From contig NZ_QAVX01000008.1 of NCBI RefSeq assembly GCF_003121485.1, positions 62,001 through 126,000 of the forward strand: a DNA stretch of 64,000 nt, given 5' to 3'. Origin of the DNA: Dyella sp. C11 (GTDB taxonomy: Bacteria > Pseudomonadota > Gammaproteobacteria > Xanthomonadales > Rhodanobacteraceae). Both the position numbers and the translations under genes were made by a program. The first letter of the stretch is position 1. Each line of letters begins with the position of its first letter. Positions 26,691 to 35,967 of the stretch are shown here, in pieces. The notes under the pieces were generated by a model. The model searched no databases. It saw nothing but the letters and a program-made list of their open reading frames with translations, and had not been told where the DNA came from.

Positions 26691-29471
26691 TCAGTGCGCC
26701 TCGCCCCAGTTCTTGCCCACGCCGGCTTCGACCAGCAGCGGCACGGAAAGCGTCGCCGCGCCGGACATGCGTTCGACCACGCCGGCACGCACGTCGTCCA
26801 CCACGTCCTTGCGCACCTCGAACACCAGTTCGTCGTGCACCTGCATGAGCATGTGCGCGTCGTCCTGGCGTTCCAGCAGCCAGGCGTGCACGGCGATCAT
26901 GGCGCGCTTGATGATGTCGGCCGCCGTGCCCTGCATGGGGGCGTTCACGGCCGCGCGCTCCGCGCCCGCCCGCAGCGCCTGGGTTCGCGATTGCAGGTTT
27001 TCCAGGTACAGGCGTCGGCCGAACAGCGTTTCCACGTAACCATCGCGGTGCGCCTGCTGGCGCGTGGCTTCCATGAAGGCGTGCACGCCGGGATACCGGG
27101 CGAAGTAGCGGGCCATGTAGTCGCTGGCTTCGCCGCGATCCACGCCCAGCTGTCGGGCAAGGCCGAACGCGCTCATGCCGTACATCAGGCCAAAGTTGAT
27201 CGCCTTCGCCGCGCGGCGCTGGTTGGCGCTCACCTCTTCAGGCTTGAGGCCGAACACTTCCGCCGCCGTGGCGCGATGCACGTCGCCGCCTTCCTGGAAC
27301 GCCTTTACCAGGCCCTCGTCGCCGGACAGGTGCGCCATGATGCGCAGCTCGATCTGCGAGTAGTCCGCCGCAAGTACCACCCAGCCTTCCGGTGCCACGA
27401 ACGCCTCGCGGATGCGCCGGCCTTCCTCGGTGCGGATGGGGATGTTCTGCAGGTTCGGATCGGACGACGACACGCGCCCCGTGGCCACCGAGCCCTGGTG
27501 ATAGCTGGTGTGCACGCGGCCGGTGCGCGGATTCACCATCTCCGCGAGTTTGTCCGTGTAGGTGGAGCGCAGCTTGGCCAGGCCGCGGTAGTCGAGGATG
27601 AGTCGCGGCAGGGCGTGATCATCCGCGATGGCTTCCAGTGCCTCTTCGTTGGTCGAAGGCTGGCCCGTCGGCGTCTTCACCTTGATCGGCAGGCCCAGTT
27701 CGTCGAACAGCACGGCCTGCAACTGCTTGGGCGAATCGAGGTTGAACTCGTGGCCTGCGCCTTTCCAGGCTTGCTGCTGCAATTCCAGCATGCGCTTGCC
27801 CAGCTGCTGGCTCTGCATGCGCAGCTCGCTGACGTCGATGAGCACGCCGCGCTGTTCCATGGATGCCAGCACGGGAATCAGCGGAATTTCGATGTTCTCG
27901 TAGACGGAGCGCAGCGATGCTTCGCTTTCCAGCTTTGGCCAAAGCGCGTGATGCAGGCGCAACGTGATGTCGGCATCTTCCGCGGCGTAACGGCACGCGG
28001 TATCCAGGTCCACGTGCGAGAACGGAATCTGTTTCGCGCCTTTGCCGGCTACCTGTTCGTACTTGATGGTGTCGACGTCGAGGTATTTCTTCGCCAGCGA
28101 ATCCATGTCGTGACGCGTGGCCGTGGCGTTCCACACGTATGACTCGAGCATGGAATCGTGCTTCAGTCCCTGCAGGTGGATGCCGTAGTTCGACAGGATG
28201 TTGATGTCGTACTTGGCGTGCTGGCCCATCTTCGGACGGCTGGCGTCTTCGAAGAACGGCTTGAGCGTGGCCAGCACCTGGTCACGGTTGAGCTGTGCGG
28301 GAGCGCCGGGATAATCGTGTGCGAGCGGCACGTAGCAGGCATAGCCGGGTTCCACCGACAGGCTCAGGCCCACGATATCCGCCTGCATCGAGTCGATGGA
28401 GGTGGTCTCGGTATCGAACGAAACGAGTGGCGCGGTGGCGATCTTCGCCAGCCAGCCGTCGAACTGTTCCTGCGTGGTGACCAGTTCATAGTGGCCGGCC
28501 ATGGACAGGTCCCGACCTGCGTGCGCCTCACCCTGTGGGAGCGCACCCTGTGCGCGACTGGGCGTGGACTCACCGCCCGGCATCTGCGCGTCGCGCACAA
28601 GGTGCGCTCCCACAGCAGCGGCGCCGGTTTCGGCATCGAGATCTTTCAGCGCCGCCTTGAACTCATAGCGCACGTACAACTCGCGCAGCTGTTCGATATG
28701 GCGTTCGCGCATCTTCAGATGATCGACGGGCTCATCCAGCGGCACGTCGAGCTTGATGGTCACCAGGTCGCGTGACAGCGGCAGCTGGGGCAGCGCGGCG
28801 CGCAGGCTCTCGCCGATCTTGCCGCCTACCTTGTCCGCGTTCGCCATCAGGTTGTCGAGCGAACCGTATTCGGCCAGCCATTTGGCGGCGGTCTTCGGGC
28901 CGCACTTGGGCACGCCGGGCACGTTGTCGACCGTGTCGCCAGTGAGCGAGAGGAAGTCGACGATCTGCGACGGCTCGACGCCAAATTTTTCCATCACGCC
29001 CGCGCTGTCGGTCGTGGTGTTGGTCATGGTGTTGACCAGGGTCACGCCGGGTCGCACCAGCTGGGCGAGGTCCTTGTCGCCGGTGGAAATCTCCACCTCG
29101 ATGCCTTGCGCGTGCGCCTGCTCGGTAAGCGTGCCGATCACGTCGTCCGCTTCCACCCCGCTAACGCGCAGGATCGGGAAACCCAGCGCGCCGACGATGG
29201 CGAGCATGGGGTCCACCTGTGCACGCAAGTCGTCCGGCATCGGCGGCCGGTTGGCCTTGTACTGGTCGTAGAGCTGGTTGCGGAAGGTGGGGCCCGGCGC
29301 ATCGCTCACGAACGCCACGTAATCAGGCTTCGCCTTGATGGTGGCGCGCAGCATGTTCACCACGCCGAACAGGGCGCCGGTGGGTTCGCCGTGCGAATTG
29401 GTAAGCGGAGGAAGCGCGTGGAAAGCGCGGTAGAGGTAGGAGGAACCGTCAATCAGGATGAGCTTGGCCAT
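26691..29471 (-). CDS. polA: DNA polymerase I
   Basis: 926 residues from ATG 29471 (MAKLILIDGSSYLYRAFHAL). Domain order: 5' nuclease (about 1-280, DVIGTLTEQA, STGDKDLAQLV), 3'-5' exonuclease (about 320-520) with its acidic residues kept (FDTETTS, KYDINIL, YAAEDAD), and family A polymerase with VLAADYSQIELR and MQVHDELVFEV. Proofreading should therefore be active. It fills gaps in repair and removes Okazaki primers. Odd: residues about 286-313, in the linker between nuclease and exonuclease domains, are encoded by a complete REPIN (28534-28614). The candidate sRNA lies downstream on the same strand. Confidence 0.96.
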   Translation of the reverse strand: MAKLILIDGSSYLYRAFHALPPLTNSHGEPTGALFGVVNMLRATIKAKPDYVAFVSDAPGPTFRNQLYDQYKANRPPMPDDLRAQVDPMLAIVGALGFPILRVSGVEADDVIGTLTEQAHAQGIEVEISTGDKDLAQLVRPGVTLVNTMTNTTTDSAGVMEKFGVEPSQIVDFLSLTGDTVDNVPGVPKCGPKTAAKWLAEYGSLDNLMANADKVGGKIGESLRAALPQLPLSRDLVTIKLDVPLDEPVDHLKMRERHIEQLRELYVRYEFKAALKDLDAETGAAAVGAHLVRDAQMPGGESTPSRAQGALPQGEAHAGRDLSMAGHYELVTTQEQFDGWLAKIATAPLVSFDTETTSIDSMQADIVGLSLSVEPGYACYVPLAHDYPGAPAQLNRDQVLATLKPFFEDASRPKMGQHAKYDINILSNYGIHLQGLKHDSMLESYVWNATATRHDMDSLAKKYLDVDTIKYEQVAGKGAKQIPFSHVDLDTACRYAAEDADITLRLHHALWPKLESEASLRSVYENIEIPLIPVLASMEQRGVLIDVSELRMQSQQLGKRMLELQQQAWKGAGHEFNLDSPKQLQAVLFDELGLPIKVKTPTGQPSTNEEALEAIADDHALPRLILDYRGLAKLRSTYTDKLAEMVNPRTGRVHTSYHQGSVATGRVSSSDPNLQNIPIRTEEGRRIREAFVAPEGWVVLAADYSQIELRIMAHLSGDEGLVKAFQEGGDVHRATAAEVFGLKPEEVSANQRRAAKAINFGLMYGMSAFGLARQLGVDRGEASDYMARYFARYPGVHAFMEATRQQAHRDGYVETLFGRRLYLENLQSRTQALRAGAERAAVNAPMQGTAADIIKRAMIAVHAWLLERQDDAHMLMQVHDELVFEVRKDVVDDVRAGVVERMSGAATLSVPLLVEAGVGKNWGEAH
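28534..28614. repeat. REPIN inserted in frame inside polA
   Basis: Arms 28534-28558 and 28590-28614 match the intergenic copies with one difference (AAGG for AGGG in the right arm). The element is 81 bp, exactly 27 codons, and has no stop in the polA frame. It encodes the peptide VGAHLVRD at one end and SRAQGALPQ at the other. Confidence 0.9.
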
Positions 29472-29641
29472 GCCCGCCATTGTCGCATGGGGTCGTGAAA
29501 GGTTTGGGTTCGCCGCGGGAGAAAAGGGCGGCCACCGGCAAGGCTCGCGCGGTGCCTTGCGACACCGTTTTCGCCCGGCTTCATTCACGAGGTGCATGGC
29601 GGCCCGCTGCTATGCTCAACGCCCCACAGGAGGCCATCATC

Positions 29642-30178
29642 ATGAAACCCGTTGCCCTGCTTGCCGTTCTTGGTGTGGCCATGGCGTCGAGTGCGTTTGC
29701 GCAGACGTCAGCCAGTCAGTTTCCGCCGGCCCCGCCGCCGCCGGGCATGAACGATCCGGGCGTCAAGGCCACCCCGGTGCCGGCACCCGCGCCAGCGCCG
29801 AAAGCGACCACCAAATCCTCCGGTGCGTCCTCGTCGAAATCCGGCCAGGTGTCTGCCGATACCGAAGCGACGCTGAGCCAGCCGGCCACCTCCACGCCGG
29901 CCACGTCCGACGCCCAGCCACGCGATGCGAACGGCAACACGCCGCCGCAGGTGAAGGTGGTGACGCAGGGCGACCAGACCATCCAGGAATACAGCCGCAG
30001 CGGCCAGGTCTACATGGTGGTGGTGACGCCGAAGGGCGGCATCCCGCAGACCTACATGGTCGACCAGAAGGGCGCCTGGTCCAATCAGGCGGGCGAACCG
30101 GTGAAGCCGGTGATGTACAAGGTCATGTCGTGGGGCAACAGCAAGTCGGCCCAGGACCAGGACAACGGCGGCCAGTAA
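29642..30178 (+). CDS. exported DUF2782 protein
   Basis: 178 residues from ATG 29642, with ACAGGAGG upstream. A signal peptide (about 1-20, LLAVLGVAMASSAFA) is followed by a long Pro/Ala/Thr/Ser-rich linker (about 21-100) and a C-terminal DUF2782 domain (VKVVTQGDQTIQEYSRSG, YMVVVTPKGGIPQTYMVD). The function is unknown; the family is small and periplasmic and is often found beside polA in gammaproteobacteria. It is divergent from polA; the shared upstream region is 170 bp. Confidence 0.85.
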   Translation: MKPVALLAVLGVAMASSAFAQTSASQFPPAPPPPGMNDPGVKATPVPAPAPAPKATTKSSGASSSKSGQVSADTEATLSQPATSTPATSDAQPRDANGNTPPQVKVVTQGDQTIQEYSRSGQVYMVVVTPKGGIPQTYMVDQKGAWSNQAGEPVKPVMYKVMSWGNSKSAQDQDNGGQ

Positions 30179-30208
30179 GTCCGTGCCCTCATCACGAACG
30201 AGGCAGCC

Positions 30209-30640
30209 ATGAATTTTCGCGAAAGCTGGCTGCTCTTCGCGCTGGGCTCGGCGTTTTTTGCAGCGCTGACGGCGCTGTTCGGCAAGCTGGGCGTGGCGGG
30301 CATCAATTCCAATCTCGCCACGTTCATTCGCACCATCGTGATCCTGCTGGTGACGGCCGGCATCCTCAGCCTTCGCCATGAATGGGCGCGTCCCTCGGGC
30401 TTGCCCGCGAGCAGTTGGGTCTTTCTTGTCCTGTCAGGCGTCGCCACGGGCTTGTCGTGGCTTTGCTATTACCGCGCGCTGCAACTGGGCCCGGTGAGCA
30501 AGGTGGCTCCCATCGACAAGCTCAGCGTGGCTATCGCCATCGCGCTTGGCGTACTGCTGCTGGGCGAACAGGTGAGCTGGTCGCTGGCGATTGGTGGCGG
30601 GCTGATCGTGGCCGGCGCCATCGTCATCGCGATTTTCTGA
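30209..30640 (+). CDS. half-size EamA/DMT-family membrane protein
   Basis: 143 residues with five membrane helices and a single EamA repeat (FFAALTALFGKLGVAGINSNLATFIRTIVIL ... SWLCYYRALQLGPVSKVAPIDKLSV ... LLLGEQVSWSLAIGGGLIVAG). Full DMT transporters have two such repeats, so this one probably dimerises. The substrate is unknown. It starts 30 bp after the DUF2782 gene and may be cotranscribed with it. Its last 17 bp overlap the convergent GST gene. Confidence 0.85.
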   Translation: MNFRESWLLFALGSAFFAALTALFGKLGVAGINSNLATFIRTIVILLVTAGILSLRHEWARPSGLPASSWVFLVLSGVATGLSWLCYYRALQLGPVSKVAPIDKLSVAIAIALGVLLLGEQVSWSLAIGGGLIVAGAIVIAIF

Positions 30641-31364
30641 GCATCCGCGTCGCCTGGCTTTCGTCCAGTTCCGGGTAGTGGCGGAAGATGCCGTCTTCGT
30701 TGAATGGGATGCGCCGCCCGGAGGCGAGATAAGCGGCGATGTTGGGGCGTTCTGCCACGCGGTCGCGCAACGCGCGCAAGTGCGGGGTTCGGCGCTGCAC
30801 CTTCTTCAGGGTTTTGGGAAAGGCGTAATCAAGCCCGGACATCAGCTGGAACAGCGACAGGTCCACGTACGAATGTCGCCGTCCCACGGCATGCCTGCCG
30901 TCGCCATGCTCAAGCACGTGCTCAAAGTAATCGAGGAATTTCGGGATGCGTTGCTCGCAAAAAGCCTTTGAGCGCTTACGCGCCTCGGGGCGTTGATCCT
31001 CGAAATACAGGTCATTCGAAATCGGATGATGCGTGTCGTGCACCTCCGCGACGATGTCGGTGATGGTCAGCTGCAGCTGCATGGCATACAGGCGACCGGC
31101 CTCCGATGCCGGTGCCAGCCCGTGGCGAGGTCCGAGAAACGCGAGGATGTTCGCCACTTGTGCCACCACCAGTCGCCCCGCGCGCAGGAATGGCGGTGCG
31201 AACGGTCGCGCGCCGGAACGTTCGCCACGCAGGAAGGGCATCATCACCTGGTCGCCTTCGACGCGCGCGACGTCGATGTAAGTGGCGCCCGCGTCTTCCA
31301 GTGCAAGGCGCACGAATTCGCCGCGGCCCTGGATGCCGGTCCAGTAATAGAGCTCGTAGCGCAT
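30624..31364 (-). CDS. glutathione S-transferase-like protein
   Basis: 246 residues. The N-terminal thioredoxin-like domain MRYELYYWTGIQGRGEFVRLALEDAGATYIDV carries the Tyr-containing start typical of alpha/sigma-type GSTs. The all-helical C-terminal domain includes YVDLSLFQLMSGLDYAFPKTLKKV. The substrate is unknown. The tail overlaps the end of the EamA gene by 17 bp on the opposite strand. Confidence 0.85.
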   Translation of the reverse strand: MRYELYYWTGIQGRGEFVRLALEDAGATYIDVARVEGDQVMMPFLRGERSGARPFAPPFLRAGRLVVAQVANILAFLGPRHGLAPASEAGRLYAMQLQLTITDIVAEVHDTHHPISNDLYFEDQRPEARKRSKAFCEQRIPKFLDYFEHVLEHGDGRHAVGRRHSYVDLSLFQLMSGLDYAFPKTLKKVQRRTPHLRALRDRVAERPNIAAYLASGRRIPFNEDGIFRHYPELDESQATRMLRKSR

Positions 31365-31468
31365 AAGAGAAGCCTTTGGCGAGAATGAAGCCGAGGCTAG
31401 GTGTCGGGTGTTCTACAAGGTGTGAGTGCGGCATGCGGGTGGCCGTCACCACTGTGTTGCCTCTTGCC

Positions 31469-31583
31469 TGTGGGAGCGCACCCTGTGCGCGACTGGGTTT
31501 GCGTCAGTGTCACCGATATGGCGAAGAACCTTGGTGTTCCATGAGCCGTTGCGGCCAAGTCGCGCACAGGGTGCGCTCCCACA
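31469..31583. repeat. REPIN with long spacer
   Basis: Arms 31469-31493 and 31559-31583 are perfect reverse complements with inner GCGCACCCTGTGCGC; the spacer is 65 bp. It fills most of the gap between the GST and LysR genes. Confidence 0.88.
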
Positions 31584-31609
31584 CACAACACTTCGTTGGC
31601 GGCTTGTGG

Positions 31610-32491
31610 CTACATGCCGCGGGTCAGCTCACGCAGTTGATCCCACACCAGCGTGGCCAGTGGCGATAGCGAGCGCTGTTTGCGCTTGATCAACACCACG
31701 TCGCGACTTTCCTGCGGCGTCAGCGGACGCGTCACGAGCGTGGGTGGCGGTGGCGACAACGCGGGACTCACGCTGATGCCCAGCCCTGCCTCCACCATGC
31801 GGAACGTGGTGAATGTGTGCCCCGTCTGTTGCACGATATTCGCCTCGATGGTTCGACTGGCGAGCGCGTGATCGATCAGGCGCCGGCTGCCTGAGGAATA
31901 GTCGAGCAGGATCAGTGGCTCGCCCTGCAGCTTGCGCCACGGCACACGGTCAAGCCGCGCCAGCGGATGGTCGGGGCGACACACCAGCACGAAGGGGTCG
32001 CGCAACAGCAGCTCGCTGTCGAATTCGCCCGTGAGTGGCGGATCGATGGCCACGCCGAAATCCACCTCGCCGCCACGCACGCTGTCCAGCACCATCGTCT
32101 GCGCCTGATCATGCAGCTGGATGGTGAGTTCCGGATAACGCGCGGCGCAGTTGGCGATGCATTGAGGCATCAAACCGGCGGACAGCGTGGGCACCGCGGC
32201 CACGTGCACCTTGCCGCGCTTGCGCTCGCTTTCGGAGTGCACGTGCGACAGCACGCCTTCCAGCTCATCGAGCACGCGGCCGATGGCGCTTTCCAGGTAG
32301 CGACCGGCGTCCGTGGGCACGACTTCCCGCGTGGTGCGATCGAACAGGCGAATGCCAAGCTCGGCTTCGAGGTCGGCGATGTAGCGACTCACCGCGGGCT
32401 GACTCAGGTGCAGGCTTTCCGCCGCCCGGCGGAAATGCTGCTGGCGGGCTACGGCAAGGAAGGCGCGAAGCTGGCGCAGGCTGATATTCAT
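31610..32491 (-). CDS. LysR-family transcriptional regulator
   Basis: 293 residues. The N-terminal winged helix is complete: LRQLRAFLAVARQQHFRRAAESLHLSQPAVSRYIADLEAELGIRLFDR, followed by the effector-binding domain (VHVAAVPTLSAGLMP, GEVDFGVAI, MVEAGLGISVSP). It is divergent from the symporter-like gene with a 96-bp shared promoter region holding two palindromes, so it very likely controls that transporter. The effector is unknown. Confidence 0.92.
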   Translation of the reverse strand: MNISLRQLRAFLAVARQQHFRRAAESLHLSQPAVSRYIADLEAELGIRLFDRTTREVVPTDAGRYLESAIGRVLDELEGVLSHVHSESERKRGKVHVAAVPTLSAGLMPQCIANCAARYPELTIQLHDQAQTMVLDSVRGGEVDFGVAIDPPLTGEFDSELLLRDPFVLVCRPDHPLARLDRVPWRKLQGEPLILLDYSSGSRRLIDHALASRTIEANIVQQTGHTFTTFRMVEAGLGISVSPALSPPPPTLVTRPLTPQESRDVVLIKRKQRSLSPLATLVWDQLRELTRGM

Positions 32492-32496
32492 GTCAA

Positions 32497-32509
32497 TACT
32501 GTATCAGTA
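32497..32509. promoter_or_regulatory. candidate LysR-type operator (T-N11-A)
   Basis: TACTGTATCAGTA is a perfect interrupted palindrome (TACTG-TAT-CAGTA) with the T-N11-A form expected for LysR proteins. It lies 5 bp upstream of the lysR start codon, where binding would also block lysR translation initiation or transcription. Confidence 0.55.
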
Positions 32510-32525
32510 GATAAGATAAAACGAT

Positions 32526-32537
32526 TTGATTAATCAA
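32526..32537. promoter_or_regulatory. second palindrome in the lysR/symporter promoter
   Basis: TTGATTAATCAA is a perfect 12-bp palindrome 16 bp from the first site and 50 bp upstream of the symporter start. It may be an activation half of the LysR binding region or overlap the promoters. Confidence 0.5.
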
Positions 32538-32587
32538 TAGGATGGCAGTCCAATAGCGCCATTCCCCGACAGACGTTGCCCCCGGCC

Positions 32588-33598
32588 ATGTTCCTGCGTC
32601 GCTTCCTGCCCGACCGTTTTACCTGCGCCCTGATCGTCACCGTGACGCTGGCCAGCCTGTTGCCGTGCCGCGGCACCACCGCCAGCGTGTTCAACGTGCT
32701 GACCGATCTGGCCATTGGACTATTGTTCTTCCTGCATGGCGCCAAGCTCTCGCGCGAGGCCGTGGTGGCCGGCATGACGCATTGGCGGCTGCATCTGACC
32801 GTGCTGGCCAGCACTTTCGTGCTGTTCCCGGTGCTGGGTCTGCTGCTGCGCCCCGTGCTGTCACCGCTGGTGACGCCGTCGCTGTATCTGGGTGTGCTGT
32901 TTCTTTGCACCTTGCCGTCCACCGTGCAGTCGTCGATCGCCTTCACCTCGATGGCGCGCGGCAACGTGCCGGCCGCGATCTGCTCGGCCTCCGCCTCCAG
33001 CCTGCTCGGCATCTTCATCACCCCGCTGCTGGTGGGGGTAATGCTGGAGTCGCACGGGCAGGGCGGCATGAATTGGGATTCCATCGGCGCCATCGTGCTG
33101 CAGCTGCTGGTGCCGTTCGTGGCTGGCCAGGTGGCGCAGCGCTGGATTGGCCGCTGGGTGGAACGCAACCGCGCGCTGCTGTCATACGTAGACCAGGGCT
33201 CGATCCTGCTGGTGGTCTATACGGCCTTCAGTGCTGCCGTGCTGCAGGGACTGTGGAAACAGATTCCGCTGCCCGTGCTGGGCGGCCTGCTGGTGGTCAA
33301 CGCGGTGCTGCTGGCCATCGCACTGCTGATCACGCGCTACGGTGCACGTGCACTGGGCTTCAATCGCGAAGACGAAATCACCATCGTGTTCTGCGGCTCC
33401 AAGAAGAGCCTCGCCAGTGGCGTGCCGATGGCGAAGGTGCTTTTTGCAGGGCACCCGTTGGGCACGATCGTGTTGCCGATCATGCTGTTTCATCAGATCC
33501 AGCTGATGACGTGCGCGGTGTTGGCGAAGAAGTATGCGGCACGGCCGGTGGAGCACCGCAGCGCAAATGCGGCTGAGGCAACACAAGCACTGCGCTGA
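32588..33598 (+). CDS. bile acid:sodium symporter-like transporter (YfeH/SBF-like)
   Basis: 336 residues from ATG 32588; an upstream TTG is also in frame. Ten membrane helices with the SBF-like (BASS) signatures TDLAIGLLFFLHGAKLSREAV, LYLGVLFLCTLPSTVQSSIAFTSMARGN and IVFCGSKKSLASGVPMAKVLF. These Na+-coupled carriers take up organic anions; the substrate here is unknown. It is divergent from its probable LysR regulator. Confidence 0.87.
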   Translation: MFLRRFLPDRFTCALIVTVTLASLLPCRGTTASVFNVLTDLAIGLLFFLHGAKLSREAVVAGMTHWRLHLTVLASTFVLFPVLGLLLRPVLSPLVTPSLYLGVLFLCTLPSTVQSSIAFTSMARGNVPAAICSASASSLLGIFITPLLVGVMLESHGQGGMNWDSIGAIVLQLLVPFVAGQVAQRWIGRWVERNRALLSYVDQGSILLVVYTAFSAAVLQGLWKQIPLPVLGGLLVVNAVLLAIALLITRYGARALGFNREDEITIVFCGSKKSLASGVPMAKVLFAGHPLGTIVLPIMLFHQIQLMTCAVLAKKYAARPVEHRSANAAEATQALR

Positions 33599-33605
33599 CC
33601 TCTGG

Positions 33606-33733
33606 CTCGTCATTCCGGCGCAGGCCGGAATCCAGATGCGACAAGATTCGACTGTCGCGGAAGAGCTGATCAGCGTTCTCACGAGAACCTGTCGCCGTCG
33701 CCACTGGATTCCGGCCTGCGCCGGAATGACGAG
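33606..33733. repeat. MITE-like inverted repeat, CGTCATTCCGG family
   Basis: The left arm CTCGTCATTCCGGCG... (33606-33635) and right arm ...CGCCGGAATGACGAG (33704-33733) are near-perfect inverted copies, each itself a small hairpin (TTCCGGCGCAGGCCGGAA). The centre of about 68 bp is not coding. A related copy is at 45349-45446. Confidence 0.8.
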
Positions 33734-33738
33734 CAAAG

Positions 33739-33767
33739 AAAAAGGCGCCCCAACGGGCGCCTTTTTT
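33739..33767. terminator. bidirectional intrinsic terminator
   Basis: AAAAAGGCGCCC-CAAC-GGGCGCCTTTTTT: a 7-bp GC stem (33744-33750 with 33755-33761) flanked by A-run and T-run, so it works on both strands, for the symporter gene and for purH. Confidence 0.9.
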
Positions 33768-33786
33768 CCGGGCGTTGATGGCCAGC

Positions 33787-35397
33787 TCAATGCCTGAAAT
33801 GGCGAATGCCCGTGAACACCATCGCGATGTCGTGCTCATCCGCCGCAGCGATCACTTCCGCATCGCGCATCGAGCCGCCCGGCTGGATCACCGCGCTGAT
33901 ACCGGCGGCAGCGGCGGCATCGATGCCATCGCGGAACGGGAAGAACGCATCCGATGCCATCACCGAGCCGGCCACTTCCAGCTTTTCATCGGCAGCCTTG
34001 ATGCCGGCGATCTTCGCGCTGTACACGCGGCTCATCTGGCCGGCGCCCACGCCGATGGTCTGGCGGTTCTTCGCGTACACGATGGCATTGCTCTTGACGT
34101 ACTTAGCCACCTTCCACGCGAAGATCAGGTCGTCGATCTGCGCCGGCGTCGGCGCGCGCTTGGTGACGATCTTCAGGTCTTCCGGCTTCACCATCGCGCG
34201 GTCGGCGGTCTGGATCAGCAGGCCCGAGCCCACGCGGCGCGAATCGTTGCCCGGATGCGCCTTGGTCAGGTCGCCATCGGCCGGCGGCGGAATTTCCAGC
34301 ACGCGGACGTTGGTCTTCTTGGCGAACACCTTGAGCGCGTCATCCTCGTAGCCCGGTGCCAGCACCACTTCCACGAACTGGCGGTCCACGATGGCCTTGG
34401 CCGTCGCGGCATCCACGATGCGGTTGAAGGCGATGATGCCGCCGAAGGCCGAGGTGGGGTCGGTCTGGTAGGCCAGGTCATACGCGCGACCGATGCCGTC
34501 CAGGCTCACGGCGACGCCGCACGGATTGGCGTGCTTCACGATCACGCAGGCCGGCTTGGTGAAGCTGCGCACGCATTCCCACGCGGCGTCCGAATCGGCG
34601 ATGTTGTTGAACGACAGTTCCTTGCCCTGCAGCTGGCGGAACGTGGCCAGCGTGCCCGGCGCCGGGTACAGGTCGCGGTAGAACGCGGCCTGCTGGTGCG
34701 GATTTTCGCCGTAGCGAAGATCCATCAGCTTCACGAAGCGGCCGTTCGCCTGCGCGGGGAAGGCGTCGTGCCCGGCGATGGCGGTGTAGTCGTCGTTGAG
34801 CTTCAGCGCGGACAGGTAATCGCTGATCGCGCCGTCGTAGTTGGACACGCGATTGAACGCGGCGACAGCGAGCTTGAAGCGCGTGGCGCGCGACAGGCCG
34901 CCGTGTGCTTCGATTTCCGCCAGCGCTTCCTCGTACTGGTCCGGCGAGGTGAGCACGCCGACATCGTTCCAGTTCTTGGCCGCCGAACGCAGCATGGCCG
35001 GGCCGCCGATGTCGATGTTCTCGATGGCGTCTTCCAGCGTGCAGTCGGCGCGCGCCACGGTCTGCTCGAACGGGTACAGGTTGAGCACCAGCAGGTCAAT
35101 CGGCGCGATGTCGAGCTCGGTCATCACCGCCGCATCGGTGCCGCGGCGACCCAGCAGGCCACCATGCACTTTCGGGTGCAGCGTCTTGACGCGGCCGTCC
35201 ATGATTTCCGGAAAGCCGGTGAGTTCGCTCACGTCCTTGACCGGAATGCCTGCGTCGCGCAGCGCCTTGGCGCTACCACCCGTGGAAAGCAGCTCCACGC
35301 CCTTGGCGGACAGGCGGCGGGCGAGATCGAGCAAGCCCTGTTTATCGGAGACGCTAAGCAAGGCACGGCGGACCGGTGCCGGGGAGGCGGCGGACAT
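33787..35397 (-). CDS. purH: bifunctional AICAR formyltransferase / IMP cyclohydrolase
   Basis: 536 residues. It catalyses the last two steps of purine synthesis, AICAR to FAICAR to IMP. The N-terminal MGS-like cyclohydrolase domain (about 1-200) shows [34 protein letters not shown] and [15 protein letters not shown]. The transformylase domain has [12 protein letters not shown] and the C-terminal [19 protein letters not shown] with [10 protein letters not shown]. Cytoplasmic. It is preceded by an acetyltransferase gene and fis; purD, often next to purH, is not in the window. Confidence 0.96.
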   Translation of the reverse strand: MSAASPAPVRRALLSVSDKQGLLDLARRLSAKGVELLSTGGSAKALRDAGIPVKDVSELTGFPEIMDGRVKTLHPKVHGGLLGRRGTDAAVMTELDIAPIDLLVLNLYPFEQTVARADCTLEDAIENIDIGGPAMLRSAAKNWNDVGVLTSPDQYEEALAEIEAHGGLSRATRFKLAVAAFNRVSNYDGAISDYLSALKLNDDYTAIAGHDAFPAQANGRFVKLMDLRYGENPHQQAAFYRDLYPAPGTLATFRQLQGKELSFNNIADSDAAWECVRSFTKPACVIVKHANPCGVAVSLDGIGRAYDLAYQTDPTSAFGGIIAFNRIVDAATAKAIVDRQFVEVVLAPGYEDDALKVFAKKTNVRVLEIPPPADGDLTKAHPGNDSRRVGSGLLIQTADRAMVKPEDLKIVTKRAPTPAQIDDLIFAWKVAKYVKSNAIVYAKNRQTIGVGAGQMSRVYSAKIAGIKAADEKLEVAGSVMASDAFFPFRDGIDAAAAAGISAVIQPGGSMRDAEVIAAADEHDIAMVFTGIRHFRH

Positions 35398-35465
35398 GAG
35401 GCAAATTCCTTGGGGGAAAGGATCAATTATAGACCCTGTCGCCCGACGGCGTGGTTTGGCCGTCT

Positions 35466-35918
35466 TTAAGCCCGTAATACCAGGTGCAGCAAGGGGAAGG
35501 GGCGTCCGCTGGCGTCGCGTTCGGAGCGGCCCATGTCCACGAAGCCGTAGCGCCGGTAAAAGCGCACGGCCTGCGGGTTTTGCTCATTCACGTCCGTGGT
35601 CCAGGCGGGGTGCGAGGGCGCCTCGTTGATCACTTCGTCGAGCAGGCGCCGGCCCAGGCCCTGGCCGTGCAGCGCGGGGTTCACGAACAACGCCTCCACG
35701 TGATGTGCCTGGGTGGCGATGAAACCTTCCACGCGTCCATCGCGTTCGATGACGCGCACGTTTAGCCGTCCAAACACGCTCGGCAGGAATGAACGGAAGA
35801 AGACGATGTCTTTTTCGGCAAGGAAATGATGCGTGGCGCGGACCGCGGCTTCCCACACTTCCGTCATGCGGGGTTCGTCGGCCGTGGTGGCGGCGCGAAT
35901 CGAAGCAGGCGAGGTCAT
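35466..35918 (-). CDS. GNAT-family N-acetyltransferase
   Basis: 150 residues from ATG 35918 ([18 protein letters not shown]). GNAT fold motifs: [27 protein letters not shown], acetyl-CoA loop [20 protein letters not shown] (Q/RxxGxG/A) and the C-terminal [22 protein letters not shown]. It resembles YjaB-type acetyltransferases. Acceptor unknown. It lies between fis and purH on the same strand, 49 bp from fis, so it is probably part of that transcript. Confidence 0.87.
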   Translation of the reverse strand: MTSPASIRAATTADEPRMTEVWEAAVRATHHFLAEKDIVFFRSFLPSVFGRLNVRVIERDGRVEGFIATQAHHVEALFVNPALHGQGLGRRLLDEVINEAPSHPAWTTDVNEQNPQAVRFYRRYGFVDMGRSERDASGRPFPLLHLVLRA

Positions 35919-35967
35919 GACATTCCATCCCGTCGCGCGAATCCTTGCGCGAACGTGCGGTGTTTCC

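Noticed and set aside
32530..33168. 212-codon minus-strand frame opposite the symporter gene
   Set aside because: Antisense shadow rich in Arg/Ser/Thr; the plus strand has ten membrane helices and family motifs.
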